From CAZFER01 sp964517495 (GTDB taxonomy: Bacteria > Hinthialibacterota > Hinthialibacteria > Hinthialibacterales > Hinthialibacteraceae), in NCBI GenBank assembly GCA_964517495.1, contig CAZFER010000031.1:1-64000 (forward strand): DNA of 64,000 nucleotides, given 5' to 3'. This document shows, one piece after another, positions 18,558 through 28,457 of this stretch. Below the pieces are notes generated by a model. That model ran no database searches, was not told the DNA's origin, and saw only the letters and a list, made by a program, of their open reading frames with translations. The first letter of the stretch is position 1. Every line of letters starts with the position of its first letter. A program made the translations under genes and the position numbers.

Positions 18558-19214
18558 TTAAATATCCAACCGCTCATCAATAATCGCTGTCAGGCGCTTC
18601 ATTTCCGTTTCAATTTCAATTCGTTTGGTTTCCCTATCCTCTTTGGGAAGGTTTCGCGAGATGGTGATTGGGTTTCCTAATTCATAATGAATCTGGCCAA
18701 AAGGAAAAGGGATGATCATTCGATCCCAGCTATTCAGGCGTATATATCGGCTGCATCCAAAGGCAATAGGTGTAATGGGCAGACCGGATAGGCGTGCCAG
18801 TTGGATGATCCCCGGTTGAACGATTTCACGCGGGCCTCGAGGGCCATCAGGTGTAATCGCCACACTGGTGCCTTTTTTTAAAAAATGCAGCAAACCCAGT
18901 AATCCTTCCGCCCCCTGACGGGAAGCTGATCCCCGGCTGACTTTTAATCCACAGCGCCGGATCACTTGGGTGATATATTCCCCATCTTTGCTGTGGCTAA
19001 CCAAGGTCGCTACATTCATACCGCGAAACACATAAAGGGGGAGCATCAATCGATTATGCCAAGAGGCAAAAATATAAGGTCCGCCTCCCCCTTTTAATTC
19101 AGTGTAAATGTTCCGTTCGCCATGAATAACCCGATTGGTCCATCCCACCAGTGATAAATAGCCATAAGCCAAATAAGACGCAGTCACAGGTGAGGGAGCA
19201 ATGAGAATTTTCAT
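18558..19214 (-). CDS. DUF374 lysophospholipid acyltransferase-like protein
   Basis: 218 residues, the usual length for DUF374 proteins, a branch of the LPLAT acyltransferase superfamily associated with lipid A/LPS biosynthesis. FASWHNRLMLPLY carries His53 of the catalytic HxxxxD-like motif (the acid position is changed), SHSKDGE (73-79) is the family's second conserved block, and TPDGPRGPREIVQPG (121-135) is the glycine-rich acceptor-binding block. An N-terminal hydrophobic segment (about 8-25) may anchor it to the inner membrane. It is followed 14 bases upstream on the same strand by the phosphatase gene, so the two may be co-transcribed. Confidence 0.88.
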   Translation of the reverse strand: MKILIAPSPVTASYLAYGYLSLVGWTNRVIHGERNIYTELKGGGGPYIFASWHNRLMLPLYVFRGMNVATLVSHSKDGEYITQVIRRCGLKVSRGSASRQGAEGLLGLLHFLKKGTSVAITPDGPRGPREIVQPGIIQLARLSGLPITPIAFGCSRYIRLNSWDRMIIPFPFGQIHYELGNPITISRNLPKEDRETKRIEIETEMKRLTAIIDERLDI

Positions 19215-19228
19215 GGATTGGAATTAAG

Positions 19229-21037
19229 TTATTTTTCTATTTCTATTTTATCCCGCAGGTTTCCATCAATATCATACGAGCGATAAAGCAGCCGGTCACC
19301 TACAATTTGAATGTCCAGCACCTGATAAGTCGAAACATTGGTCATCCCAAATGCGGTATAAGGCCGCTCATCCTGATCATACATTTTAACGCCGGAAACC
19401 GAAACAATATAGATTGTCCCATCCTTTGGGCTGTCGACCGGTTTTTCATTTTTCATTGGATAGGTGCGCAAATAGGCGTGATCGTGCCCTTGCAGCACCA
19501 TATCGACATGATACTTATCAAAAAGGGGAGTCCATTCTTTACGCAGTTCAGGATTATCACGATTTGGCTTTGAGGTATAGGCAGGATGGTGATACACCAC
19601 AAATTTCCAGGTCGCATCGGTGCTTGCCAACTGGGATTCCAGCCAGGCGGTTTGATCCGCAGGCTCCAGGTTGGAATCAAGGATCACAAAAAAGGCATTG
19701 CTATAGTGGAATGAATAGGCACGCTCGGGTTCAATTGAAACTGGCCCATTTTCACGCAGGTTAAAAATATCAAGATAGAGTTTTGGATGGCCATTTTGAT
19801 TCTCATGGTTCCCGATTGCAGGAACCAGAGTTCGCCGGTCAAAAATTCCCCGGGCGTTCCAGAAGAAGTCATCCCAATCCCAGCGTTCATTACCCCGGTT
19901 TACCAGGTCTCCGGCCATTACATAAAACTTGGCATCAGGTCGGCTTCGGAATGCGTTTTTGACCAAGGAACCCCAGCGATCAAGGCCATTTTGGGCATCA
20001 CCCATGTATATAAAGGTAAAGGGGATCGTTTTTTCGGGAGCCGTTGTGAACTCCGCAAATTCACTCCACCCCTCATCGCTGCCATCACCTACTGAATAAA
20101 GATAGGTTGTGCCGGGTTCCAAGTTGGTCAATGTCACTGAGTGACGGTGACATTGTTGATCATTAATAATATCAAGCGTTTCCAACAGTTCGGTATTAGC
20201 ATTTACCCGTGTAGGCGTTTTGGAGTGGAAGCGATTATAATCTGACTTTTTGACATAAGCCACCATCCCTTTTTCAACTTCCGTACTTGTGCGCCATTGG
20301 ATGGTTTGGGTTGACTTTGGATCATCGCTCCAGGTTAAGACAATCTGATCAGGCTTATTCGAGGAAGGAAAACGAGTGGAATGGTAGTAATCAGTAATCG
20401 AGGCATATTCAAGCCATGATTCTGCCGTACGAACCAGCGTGGCGCCTTCAAGTTCAGAGGGGAAAGAATTGATTTCATCCCCATCATCAACCCAAGGCTC
20501 TACCTCATCCCCCAGTTCAGCCAGGCGGCATTGCCCGGGATATAACTTTGAAACCGTCAAATCTGATGATGGATCAACAGGAACAAGAACGACAAAATAA
20601 TGCTCATTATCACTGTGCAGCGCATTTACGCCTAACCCGATCCGGCCTGCATCATATTGTTTTTTCCACCCTTTAAAATGTTCATCATCCACTTGGATCT
20701 CATATTCAGTCGGAGTGAATTCCAATGTTTCCAACCAAAATGGATCATTTTCCAAAGCGATATCGCTAAAAACATATACCGTAACCGGTTCATTCACGGT
20801 AAAGCGTATATGACCAACGCTTAAAACCTTTCGTTCTTTATCGTATAAAGTTGCGATGAGTTGTTTCTCTTTAAAGTTCAAGAGTTTTTGGGGATCATGT
20901 TCTTTTACCAGTCGCTTTTTAATCGATGTTATGACATCATGTACGGATGGCATCCCATCGATATGGGGGAATCCTAGCGGGGATACCATGGAGATTAGAA
21001 AGATGACAATGATTGAACGAATAAAATAATGTTTCAT
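19229..21037 (-). CDS. Secreted purple-acid-phosphatase-like metallophosphoesterase
   Basis: 602 residues with a Sec signal (hydrophobic 7-20). Residues about 30-220 form a region I do not recognise. A fibronectin-like purple acid phosphatase N-domain follows (VLTWSDDPKSTQTIQWRTST, 233-252, to LEPGTTYLYSVGD, 306-318). The metallophosphoesterase domain carries MGDAQ (345-349), AGDLV (375-379), GNHEN (409-413), YHHPAY (482-487) and GHDHAY (517-522), the full set of metal ligands. It would hydrolyse phosphomonoesters outside the cytoplasm. Its start is 30 bases before a stretch with GAGAGGGTAA as ribosome-binding site. Confidence 0.88.
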   Translation of the reverse strand: MKHYFIRSIIVIFLISMVSPLGFPHIDGMPSVHDVITSIKKRLVKEHDPQKLLNFKEKQLIATLYDKERKVLSVGHIRFTVNEPVTVYVFSDIALENDPFWLETLEFTPTEYEIQVDDEHFKGWKKQYDAGRIGLGVNALHSDNEHYFVVLVPVDPSSDLTVSKLYPGQCRLAELGDEVEPWVDDGDEINSFPSELEGATLVRTAESWLEYASITDYYHSTRFPSSNKPDQIVLTWSDDPKSTQTIQWRTSTEVEKGMVAYVKKSDYNRFHSKTPTRVNANTELLETLDIINDQQCHRHSVTLTNLEPGTTYLYSVGDGSDEGWSEFAEFTTAPEKTIPFTFIYMGDAQNGLDRWGSLVKNAFRSRPDAKFYVMAGDLVNRGNERWDWDDFFWNARGIFDRRTLVPAIGNHENQNGHPKLYLDIFNLRENGPVSIEPERAYSFHYSNAFFVILDSNLEPADQTAWLESQLASTDATWKFVVYHHPAYTSKPNRDNPELRKEWTPLFDKYHVDMVLQGHDHAYLRTYPMKNEKPVDSPKDGTIYIVSVSGVKMYDQDERPYTAFGMTNVSTYQVLDIQIVGDRLLYRSYDIDGNLRDKIEIEK

Positions 21038-21206
21038 ATTACCCTCTCTTTGTTTATTTATTTCTGGTTTATGTGAGCGTGATGGATGGAAAGATTATGA
21101 TTGGATAATGCAATAAAACCACGCTAGAGATTTTATACCACAAGATTGTTCAGAAAGAGTTATTTTAATGCATTTTTTATAGAATTAACAAGATTGATTT
21201 GAAACA

Positions 21207-21692
21207 TTAAAAATGTTTTTCGCTTTGTTCGCGTTTCATCTCGCGATCCAAATCACGTTCTTTAATATCTTTGCGTTTATCAAATAACTTTTTACCCTGC
21301 GCTAAGGCGATGTCAACTTTGGCTTTCCCGCGGTCAAAGTATATTTTCAGGGGCACCAGGGTGAATCCCTTAGCCTGCACTTTGCCAAACAACCGCATGA
21401 TTTCCTTTTTATGCATCAGCAGTTTTCGCCTTCGGGTAGGGTGGTGATTGGAATAGTTTCCGTGGGAATAGGGGCTGATGTGGCATTCATTCAAATACAA
21501 TTCCCCCTGTTCAATGCTGGCAAAACTATCCTTCAAATTCGCCTTTCCATCGCGTAAAGATTTGACCTCTGTACCTTGCAATACAATTCCAGCTTGAAAG
21601 GTCTCGATAATATGGTAAAGATGGCGGGCCTTGCGATTGGTGGCCACGGTTTTGATGTTACCATCATATTTTGGGGATTTCGGTTTATTCAT
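21207..21692 (-). CDS. smpB: SsrA-binding protein SmpB
   Basis: 161 residues, standard length. SmpB binds tmRNA and delivers it to stalled ribosomes for trans-translation. Visible family segments are ATNRKARHLYHIIETFQAGI, VLQGTEVKSLRDGKANLKDS, the YLNECHISPYSHGNYSNHHP block and the basic C-terminal tail (GKKLFDKRKDIKERDLDREM) that enters the ribosomal A site. No tmRNA gene (ssrA) was recognised nearby. Confidence 0.96.
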   Translation of the reverse strand: MNKPKSPKYDGNIKTVATNRKARHLYHIIETFQAGIVLQGTEVKSLRDGKANLKDSFASIEQGELYLNECHISPYSHGNYSNHHPTRRRKLLMHKKEIMRLFGKVQAKGFTLVPLKIYFDRGKAKVDIALAQGKKLFDKRKDIKERDLDREMKREQSEKHF

Positions 21693-21853
21693 GATCTATT
21701 GTTCCATCCCTGTGCATTAGATTATAAGACATTTGGATATTTGGGATTGAGCAACGCTCTCTTTATTTATCCCGCTCAATATATATATGTTTACTCATTG
21801 TAAGAGGTATTTCTATTCTAAAAACGGTAATAAAAGCATATTATACTCATGAT

Positions 21854-21877
21854 GTGCTTCTTGACGAATTGAAGCAC
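21854..21877. other. Hairpin upstream of the nucleotide-sugar dehydrogenase
   Basis: Perfect 7-bp inverted repeat GTGCTTC (21854-21860) / GAAGCAC (21871-21877) with a 10-base spacer that includes TTGACG. GAAGCAC recurs at about 21935. It lies about 80 bases before the start of the dehydrogenase gene and could be a protein-binding or leader structure. Confidence 0.3.
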
Positions 21878-21958
21878 TGCGTCCAACATGAATCTTATTT
21901 TTCCACACAAATCAATCGATTGTATCGCAGCATGAAGCACAAAGGATAACAGAAAAAC

Positions 21959-23275
21959 ATGATTGATCAAATCATTGAAAAAATCGAGAAAAGAGACGCC
22001 ACTTTAGGTGTGATCGGCTTGGGTTATGTCGGTCTACCGATTGTTTTGGAAACAACCCAATCTGGTTTTAAAACGATCGGTTTTGATATAGACACTCAAA
22101 AAGTGGATCAGCTAAGCCAGGGGAAATCATATATTCACCATATCCCCTCTGAATTGATTCAGGGTTTACAAAAAGGTGGTTTATTCGAGGCCACCCATGA
22201 TTATTCACGGTTGGTTGAGGTTGATGCTATTATTATATGTGTTCCCACACCGTTGGATGAATTTCGGGAACCTGACTTATCGGCCGTTGATGCGACCGCC
22301 AAGGCCATTGCCGAGACATTGCGCCCTGGACAATTGGTTGTATTAGAAAGCACCACCTATCCGGGAACCACCGAAGAACGTATTCGGCCACGATTGGAGA
22401 AGAAGGGATTGAAGGTGGGTGAGGATTTCTTTTTGGCTTATTCACCTGAGCGTGAAGATCCAGGACGTAAGGATTTCAGCACCCGTACCATTCCAAAAGT
22501 GTTCGGAGGTACTACGCCAGCCTGTCTGCAAGTGGGAGTTGCCTTATATAAATGTTTGTTCGATAACGTGGTTACTGTCTCCTCAACGCAGGCATCAGAA
22601 TTGACAAAATTATTGGAAAACATCTACCGCGCTGTTAATATCGCGCTGGTCAATGAATTGAAGATGTTATGCGATCGGATGAATCTTGATGTATGGGAAG
22701 TGATTGATGCAGCGGCGACAAAGCCATTTGGTTATCAGGCTTTTTATCCCGGGCCGGGCTTGGGTGGCCATTGTATCCCCATCGATCCCTTTTATTTAAC
22801 CTGGAAAGCGAGAGAACATGATTTTTCCACCCGTTTTATTGAATTGGCGGGTGAAGTCAATACAGGCATGCCCCGTTTTGTCACTATGAAAGTGGTGGAA
22901 ACCATTTCCTCTTTGGGAAAAGCCATTAAAGGTGCCAAAATCCTGGTTTTGGGGGTAGCGTATAAAAAAAATGTAGACGATGTGCGTGAATCACCGGCGC
23001 TTAAAGTGGTTGAATTGCTACGGGATTGGGAGATGGTTGTCAATTATCATGATCCCTATATTCCCGTCTATCCAAAAACAAGAAGAGGTGATCTTGGGCT
23101 TTCATCACTACCTCTAACTGAAGAGGTTATTAAAGAACACGATGCGGTTCTTATTTTAACCGATCACAGCAATATAGATTATCAATGGGTGGTTGATCTT
23201 GCTGATGTGGTTATTGATTCGCGTAATGCCACCAAAAATGTCCAACGAAACCGTGACCGAATTGTCAAAGCATAA
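21959..23275 (+). CDS. UDP-GlcNAc 6-dehydrogenase-like nucleotide-sugar dehydrogenase
   Basis: 438 residues. Oxidises the C6 hydroxyl of a UDP-sugar to a carboxylate with two NAD, feeding cell-surface polysaccharide synthesis. The N-terminal NAD fold (TLGVIGLGYVGLPIVLE, 15-31), VPTPLDEFREPDLS (95-108), the substrate region YSPEREDPG (161-169) and the catalytic cysteine in GLGGHCIPIDPFYL (Cys272) are all present. The sequence is closest in my judgement to the WbpA/UDP-N-acetylglucosamine dehydrogenase branch rather than UDP-glucose dehydrogenase. A methyltransferase gene begins 9 bases after the stop and lptB follows, suggesting an envelope operon. Confidence 0.9.
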   Translation: MIDQIIEKIEKRDATLGVIGLGYVGLPIVLETTQSGFKTIGFDIDTQKVDQLSQGKSYIHHIPSELIQGLQKGGLFEATHDYSRLVEVDAIIICVPTPLDEFREPDLSAVDATAKAIAETLRPGQLVVLESTTYPGTTEERIRPRLEKKGLKVGEDFFLAYSPEREDPGRKDFSTRTIPKVFGGTTPACLQVGVALYKCLFDNVVTVSSTQASELTKLLENIYRAVNIALVNELKMLCDRMNLDVWEVIDAAATKPFGYQAFYPGPGLGGHCIPIDPFYLTWKAREHDFSTRFIELAGEVNTGMPRFVTMKVVETISSLGKAIKGAKILVLGVAYKKNVDDVRESPALKVVELLRDWEMVVNYHDPYIPVYPKTRRGDLGLSSLPLTEEVIKEHDAVLILTDHSNIDYQWVVDLADVVIDSRNATKNVQRNRDRIVKA

Positions 23276-23284
23276 GAATGAATA

Positions 23285-24118
23285 ATGTCTTACCAACCCG
23301 ATGATGCCATTGACAAAGATCTTAAGAAATATTATCAATCCAGCGAGCGCTATCGTGATGACTTACTGACTCATGATGAAGGCTTTCTGGAACCCTATAT
23401 CTGTCTGGTCCGCCGTTATGTACAGAATGAATCACAAATATTGGATATTGGTTGTGGCACGGCATTATCAACTCGCTTATTGTCTCAATCTGGTTATCAT
23501 GCAATCGGCTTGGATTTATCGCCTTTTTTTCTGGCAGAAGAGAAAAAACATTCGCCTGATTCACAACTAGTGGCAGGTGATGCCTTGAAACTGCCATTTC
23601 CGGATGAAACATTTGATGCGGTTGCAGCATTTGAGTTTATTGAGCATGTTCCCAATGTGCCTGCATGCCTGGATGAAATCGTGCGGGTATTAAAAGTACG
23701 CGGCCATGTTATTTTTCATTCCCCCAATTTGCTTTCGCCCTATTTACCGGCGTTTGATATACTAAGAATGATGCTGGGAGGACAGGGCAGGCCGGTCTTT
23801 GCCGAAACCAGGGGGCAGGCATGGCAATGGTTAAAGTACAATCTTAGGCATTCCCTGAAAAAACGATTTTCTTGGCAGCCTGATTTTATGTATCGCCAAC
23901 CGGATTTAAGCGAAAACCGGATCGGAGGTGATGCGGATAGTGTTTATTTAGCCAATCAAATGGATTTGTCACGTTACTTGTATAATAAAGGCTTTGCGAT
24001 CGATCAATTGGGCCACGCCATGAGTTTAAAGAATAAATTCCTTGTCGCCCTGACACCAAATTTCGCTCCCTATATGGGGGTGGTGGCGCATAAACGCTCG
24101 ATTGCATCTCAAAAATGA
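23285..24118 (+). CDS. Class I SAM-dependent methyltransferase
   Basis: 277 residues. Motif I is ILDIGCGTA (52-60), motif II follows in IGLDLSPF, VAGDALKLPFPDETFDAV carries the acidic and post-II blocks, and FEFIEHVPN is the common ubiE/COQ5-like segment. Substrate unknown. Placed between a nucleotide-sugar dehydrogenase (9-base gap) and lptB (19-base gap), it may modify a surface glycan or lipid, but this is from context only. Confidence 0.85.
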   Translation: MSYQPDDAIDKDLKKYYQSSERYRDDLLTHDEGFLEPYICLVRRYVQNESQILDIGCGTALSTRLLSQSGYHAIGLDLSPFFLAEEKKHSPDSQLVAGDALKLPFPDETFDAVAAFEFIEHVPNVPACLDEIVRVLKVRGHVIFHSPNLLSPYLPAFDILRMMLGGQGRPVFAETRGQAWQWLKYNLRHSLKKRFSWQPDFMYRQPDLSENRIGGDADSVYLANQMDLSRYLYNKGFAIDQLGHAMSLKNKFLVALTPNFAPYMGVVAHKRSIASQK

Positions 24119-24137
24119 GTAAAGGTATGTTTGACCA

Positions 24138-24878
24138 ATGGCGACCCTCGAAGCGTTGAATTTGCATAAAACCTATGGTTCCAAAACGGTGGTTTCCAGT
24201 GTTAGTTTGGAAATGTCCCGTAATGAAATTGTCGGGCTGTTGGGCCCGAATGGGGCTGGAAAGACCACTACATTTGGTATGATCATGGGGATCGTCAAAC
24301 CAGATGAAGGTAACATTTTAATCGATGGTGTGGATATCACTGAAAAGCCTTTATCTCAGCGTGCACGTCGAGGAGTTGGTTATTTGTCGCAGGAGCCTTC
24401 AATCTTCCGGAAATTGACGGTTCAGCAAAATATTATGGTAGTGCTGGAAAACATGCCCATGGCATCTGCTGAACGGTTGATGCGATGCAACCAATTGCTT
24501 AAAGAAGCCGAATTGATTCACCTTAGCGAACAGAAAGCCGATACACTTTCTGGCGGTGAAAAACGCCGATTGGAAATCTGGCGTGCCTTGGCGGCGCGTC
24601 CCAGGATTTTATTGCTGGATGAACCTTTTTCTGGCGTTGATCCTATCGCCGTAGCTGAATTACAGGATATTATCCTCAAATTAAAAAAGCGGCGCATTGG
24701 AGTGTTGATTACTGATCACAGCGTGCGGGAAACACTCGAAGTCACTGATCGTGCCTACATTATGAACAAAGGCATTATCCTCACCCAGGGGAAAACCAGC
24801 GATTTGATTCACGATCAAGCCGTTCGCGAAGCCTATTTGGGTGATAAATTTTATTTCCGCGAAAATCCTGAAGAATAG
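24138..24878 (+). CDS. lptB: LPS export ABC transporter ATPase LptB
   Basis: 246 residues. Walker A is GPNGAGKT (36-43), the ABC signature LSGGEKRRLEIWRAL (137-151), Walker B LLLDEPFSGVDPIAV (158-172) and the switch His in ITDHSV. The EKRRLEI and FSGVDPIAV wording, and the YLGDKF ending, mark LptB rather than other ABC ATPases. It hydrolyses ATP on the cytoplasmic side of the LptB2FG complex; lptF and lptG are at 0.6-2.9 kb. LptA and LptC are not in the window. Likely last gene of the operon starting at 21959. Confidence 0.92.
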   Translation: MATLEALNLHKTYGSKTVVSSVSLEMSRNEIVGLLGPNGAGKTTTFGMIMGIVKPDEGNILIDGVDITEKPLSQRARRGVGYLSQEPSIFRKLTVQQNIMVVLENMPMASAERLMRCNQLLKEAELIHLSEQKADTLSGGEKRRLEIWRALAARPRILLLDEPFSGVDPIAVAELQDIILKLKKRRIGVLITDHSVRETLEVTDRAYIMNKGIILTQGKTSDLIHDQAVREAYLGDKFYFRENPEE

Positions 24879-24984
24879 TCATTTATTGACTCCTTCAATA
24901 TAAATCTTTCCTAACCCCTGATTTTTTCTTCATTTTTCCTTATAGTTTTGTGAATGAATTTATTTCAAGAAAAGGGAGATAATA

Positions 24985-27900
24985 ATGATTCTAAGAATTA
25001 TTGGATTTGTACTCATAACCATTGTTTTTCAAATATCGCCATTCATCTCAGCCAGTGCCCCTGGCAATGTTGATTTACCTCGATATCCATCCATCAGTCC
25101 TGATGGGGATGAAATCATATTTTCCTGGCGTGGTGATTTGTGGAAAGTGGCCGCATCGGGTGGGAAAGCCATTCACCTGACCAATCATCCTGAAGATGAT
25201 TTACGTTCGACTTGGAGCCAGGATGGTGAATTTGTTGCTTTTAATTCCACACGAGATGGTCATTTGAACCTTTATATAATGAATCCGGATGGAACTCATA
25301 TACGCCAGATCAGTGAGATTGACCGTGGGTGTGATTTGGTGGGATTTGGAACGGATAGCGATGGAGAATCCGTGTTGTCCTTCGCGGCCTCGCTGGAAGG
25401 GGATTTATATCGCTCACCACGGCCTTATATGATATCGACCAATGGTGGTGATATTCTACGCATCCACGACGCATTTGGAGATCATCCCGCCATCAGCCCG
25501 AATGGGGAAAAGGTTTTATTTGCACGAGGAGGAGCCAGTTGGAACCGGCGGCATTACAAAGGGGCCGATTCTAGAGATATTTGGCTTTTTAACCGCGAGG
25601 ATGAATCCTTCAAACAACTGACAACATGGGAAGGAAACGATGGCAAAGCCAAATGGGGTGACGATCAAACAATCTATTTTCTATCTGACCGCCAATTGGA
25701 ATGTGTGAATTTATATCGTTTGAACTTGAATGAAGATGATCCAACACCTGTTCGTCTAACCGGTTATCGGGATAAGGATATCCATGATTTTGATTTATCC
25801 GCCGATGGAAAAACCGCGGTATTTCTTGTGTGGGATACGCTCTATACCCTCAAATTGGATGCCTCACGTGAAGGGCCTATCCCCCTCACCATCCAGGCCG
25901 CCGAAGACGATGAAGATAATTACGAGATCAAATCGATTGACCGGGAAGTAAGTGAAGCAACGCTTAGCCCGGATGGAAAGGTGATGGCGTATATCGCGTA
26001 TGGTGAGGTCTATGTACGATCCGTTGAAGACAAAAGCCCAACCCAACGCGTAACTCATTCACATGCTCATGAAAAGCATATCGCCTGGGCACCGGATGGC
26101 CTGAAACTCTATTTCGTCAGTGACCGTGATGGAAGCGACTCCATTTACTCGGCAACCGTCGCCCTGACTCGAAGCGATGTGAAAGCGCAATTTGATACTG
26201 AATTGCTATCAAGTGAAGAAAAAGAAAGTTCAGAAGAAGAAAAACCAAAAGATGGAGAAGAGTCTGCTGAAGATGAGGAAGATGAAATAGAAGAGGGTGA
26301 TAAGAAAAAAGAAGACGAAGAAAAAGAGGGGGATAAGAAGAAAGAGAAAGAATTACCAAAAGATCTCGATCCTGCACGTTGGCAGGACGCTATCCAGTTT
26401 GGTATCCAACCGGTTGTTGTCGAGAAGACCAATGATCGCGAAATTCGTTTTTCATTGGATGGAAAATACTTATCTTTCCGCCGTGGACGCGGGGATTTAA
26501 TGCTGCTCAATCTTGATACCCAGGAAGTGCGAAAATTAGTGAGTGGTTGGGATACGAGCATCGATTGGCGGTGGAGTCCGGATAGCAGCATGATTGCCTA
26601 TCATCAAAACGATATCAATTTCAATACCGACATATGGATCATTCCCGTGGAGCGAGAAGGCCAAGCGGTTAACATCAGTCAGCATCCTAATAATGATTAT
26701 GGCCCACGCTGGTCAGCGGATGGTAAAATCTTGAGTTTCATTTCTGAGCGGATTAACAATGAATTTGATGTTTGGATGGTTTATTTGGATAAAACCTTGG
26801 AAACCTTAACACCAAAGGAACTGGATGAATATTACAAAAAAGCAGCGGAACAAGCCAAAAAACGCAAACCATTAAAGATCGAACAACCGAAGAGTGATGA
26901 TGAAGAAGATAAAGAAATCAAAGATGAGAGCAAGGAGGACAAAACAAGTACCTTTGAGAAACTCGATCTGGAGGATGCCTTTTTAAGATTGAAACGGATT
27001 ACCCGGTTGGAAGGCGGCGAGTATAACAATGAAATGACACCAGCAGGTGACCGTCTTATCTTTACCGGTCAATCAGGTGAAAGTGGTTTGTATGCCATTA
27101 AATGGGATGGATCAGATTTAAAGCGACTTACCAATCCTGTTTCCGTTCAACATTTAACCTTGTCCGGCGATAAGATTGTCTTTCTTGATAATCAGCAGGG
27201 AGGAACCATTGATGTAAGTAGTGGAAAACGAGAAACAATCAGTATCGATGATGAAATCCACATCGATTTACAAAAACAGAACCGCCAAAAATTTCTTGAA
27301 GCAGCGCGTATTTTAGGCGAACGCTATTATCATCCCACCATGAATGGCGTCGATTGGGAGGCACTCACTCAGCGCTATTTAACCTTGGCGGAACAAACTC
27401 GTACAGCGAATGAATTCAACTATGTCGCCAATCGGCTGTTGGGTGAATTAAACGGTTCGCACCTTGGCATCTATGCACGGGGTAGGGGAAATCCAAACGC
27501 CCAATCCATGGGACGCTTGGGGACCGAACATAAAAGAGTGGAAAATGGTTTTAAAGTAACGGATATCGTTCCCGAAAGCCCCGCTGCGGTTGGACCGATG
27601 GCTCTCCAAAAGGGCGATGTCATTACAGCGATTGATTCAAAATCATTTGGTTCCGCCGACACTATTGAATCCATGCTGGAAGGGAAAATTGGTAAGGAAG
27701 TCTTGTTAACCATTCAGCGAACCAATGAAAAAGATGAACCAAAAACTATACAGGTTTTGATTACCCCGATCAGCTGGGGAAATGAAAGCAACTTGAAATA
27801 CAAAGCATGGCGTTTGAATAAGGCGAAATTGGTGGATGAATGGTCGGATGGCGCTTTAGGTTATATTCATATCCGAGCGATGAATCAATCATCACTGGAT

Positions 27901-28425
27901 GTTTATGAACGTGATCTCTACGCAGCCGCGCATGGTAAAAAAGGTCTAATTATCGATGTGCGAAACAACGGGGGTGGATGGACAACCGACCGGGTATTGG
28001 CTTCCATTATGGCGGAACGCCATGCCTACACCATTCCTCGCGGCGCTGATCCTGATATCAAAACCGGTTACCCGCAGGATCGTTTGTTTATCCAACGCTA
28101 TACGCTACCCATCAATATGTTGTGCAATGAAAAGAGCTTTTCCAATGCGGAAATCGTATCCCATGCGTTTAAAACACTTGAACGGGGCACTTTGGTGGGA
28201 CAGGAAACCAATGGATCAGTAATCAGTACTGGTGGCACCTCACTCATTGATGGAACGTATATGCGCTTACCGTTCCGTGGTTGGTATGTGCTGGATGATA
28301 CGGACATGGAAGAACAGGGCGCTATACCTCATCTCATCGTACCTCAGACACCAGAAGCGGAATCACTGAATAAAGATGAACAATTGAAAGCGGCGATTGA
28401 TGATCTTTTAAAGCGAATTGACTAA
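24985..28425 (+). CDS. Tricorn-like S41 peptidase with WD40/PD40 propeller and PDZ
   Basis: 1146 residues with a Sec signal (hydrophobic 3-20). Order: PD40-type beta-propeller repeats (about 30-400; for example RYPSISPDGDEIIFSWRG, and later ISPNGEKVLF), a charged Glu/Lys-rich insertion (about 408-460), further propeller blades (about 470-790), a PDZ domain (about 855-925, VPESPAAVGPMALQKGDVIT) and a C-terminal S41 protease domain with Ser1053 in NEKSFSNAEIV and the substrate-binding NNGGGW near 995. Tricorn-family enzymes degrade peptides; this copy is exported. GGGAG stands 9 bases before the start. The charged insertion also contains a second acidic block near residues 640-665. Confidence 0.88.
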   Translation: MILRIIGFVLITIVFQISPFISASAPGNVDLPRYPSISPDGDEIIFSWRGDLWKVAASGGKAIHLTNHPEDDLRSTWSQDGEFVAFNSTRDGHLNLYIMNPDGTHIRQISEIDRGCDLVGFGTDSDGESVLSFAASLEGDLYRSPRPYMISTNGGDILRIHDAFGDHPAISPNGEKVLFARGGASWNRRHYKGADSRDIWLFNREDESFKQLTTWEGNDGKAKWGDDQTIYFLSDRQLECVNLYRLNLNEDDPTPVRLTGYRDKDIHDFDLSADGKTAVFLVWDTLYTLKLDASREGPIPLTIQAAEDDEDNYEIKSIDREVSEATLSPDGKVMAYIAYGEVYVRSVEDKSPTQRVTHSHAHEKHIAWAPDGLKLYFVSDRDGSDSIYSATVALTRSDVKAQFDTELLSSEEKESSEEEKPKDGEESAEDEEDEIEEGDKKKEDEEKEGDKKKEKELPKDLDPARWQDAIQFGIQPVVVEKTNDREIRFSLDGKYLSFRRGRGDLMLLNLDTQEVRKLVSGWDTSIDWRWSPDSSMIAYHQNDINFNTDIWIIPVEREGQAVNISQHPNNDYGPRWSADGKILSFISERINNEFDVWMVYLDKTLETLTPKELDEYYKKAAEQAKKRKPLKIEQPKSDDEEDKEIKDESKEDKTSTFEKLDLEDAFLRLKRITRLEGGEYNNEMTPAGDRLIFTGQSGESGLYAIKWDGSDLKRLTNPVSVQHLTLSGDKIVFLDNQQGGTIDVSSGKRETISIDDEIHIDLQKQNRQKFLEAARILGERYYHPTMNGVDWEALTQRYLTLAEQTRTANEFNYVANRLLGELNGSHLGIYARGRGNPNAQSMGRLGTEHKRVENGFKVTDIVPESPAAVGPMALQKGDVITAIDSKSFGSADTIESMLEGKIGKEVLLTIQRTNEKDEPKTIQVLITPISWGNESNLKYKAWRLNKAKLVDEWSDGALGYIHIRAMNQSSLDVYERDLYAAAHGKKGLIIDVRNNGGGWTTDRVLASIMAERHAYTIPRGADPDIKTGYPQDRLFIQRYTLPINMLCNEKSFSNAEIVSHAFKTLERGTLVGQETNGSVISTGGTSLIDGTYMRLPFRGWYVLDDTDMEEQGAIPHLIVPQTPEAESLNKDEQLKAAIDDLLKRID

Positions 28426-28457
28426 TATATACCATTACTATTGGAGGATATTCAAAA

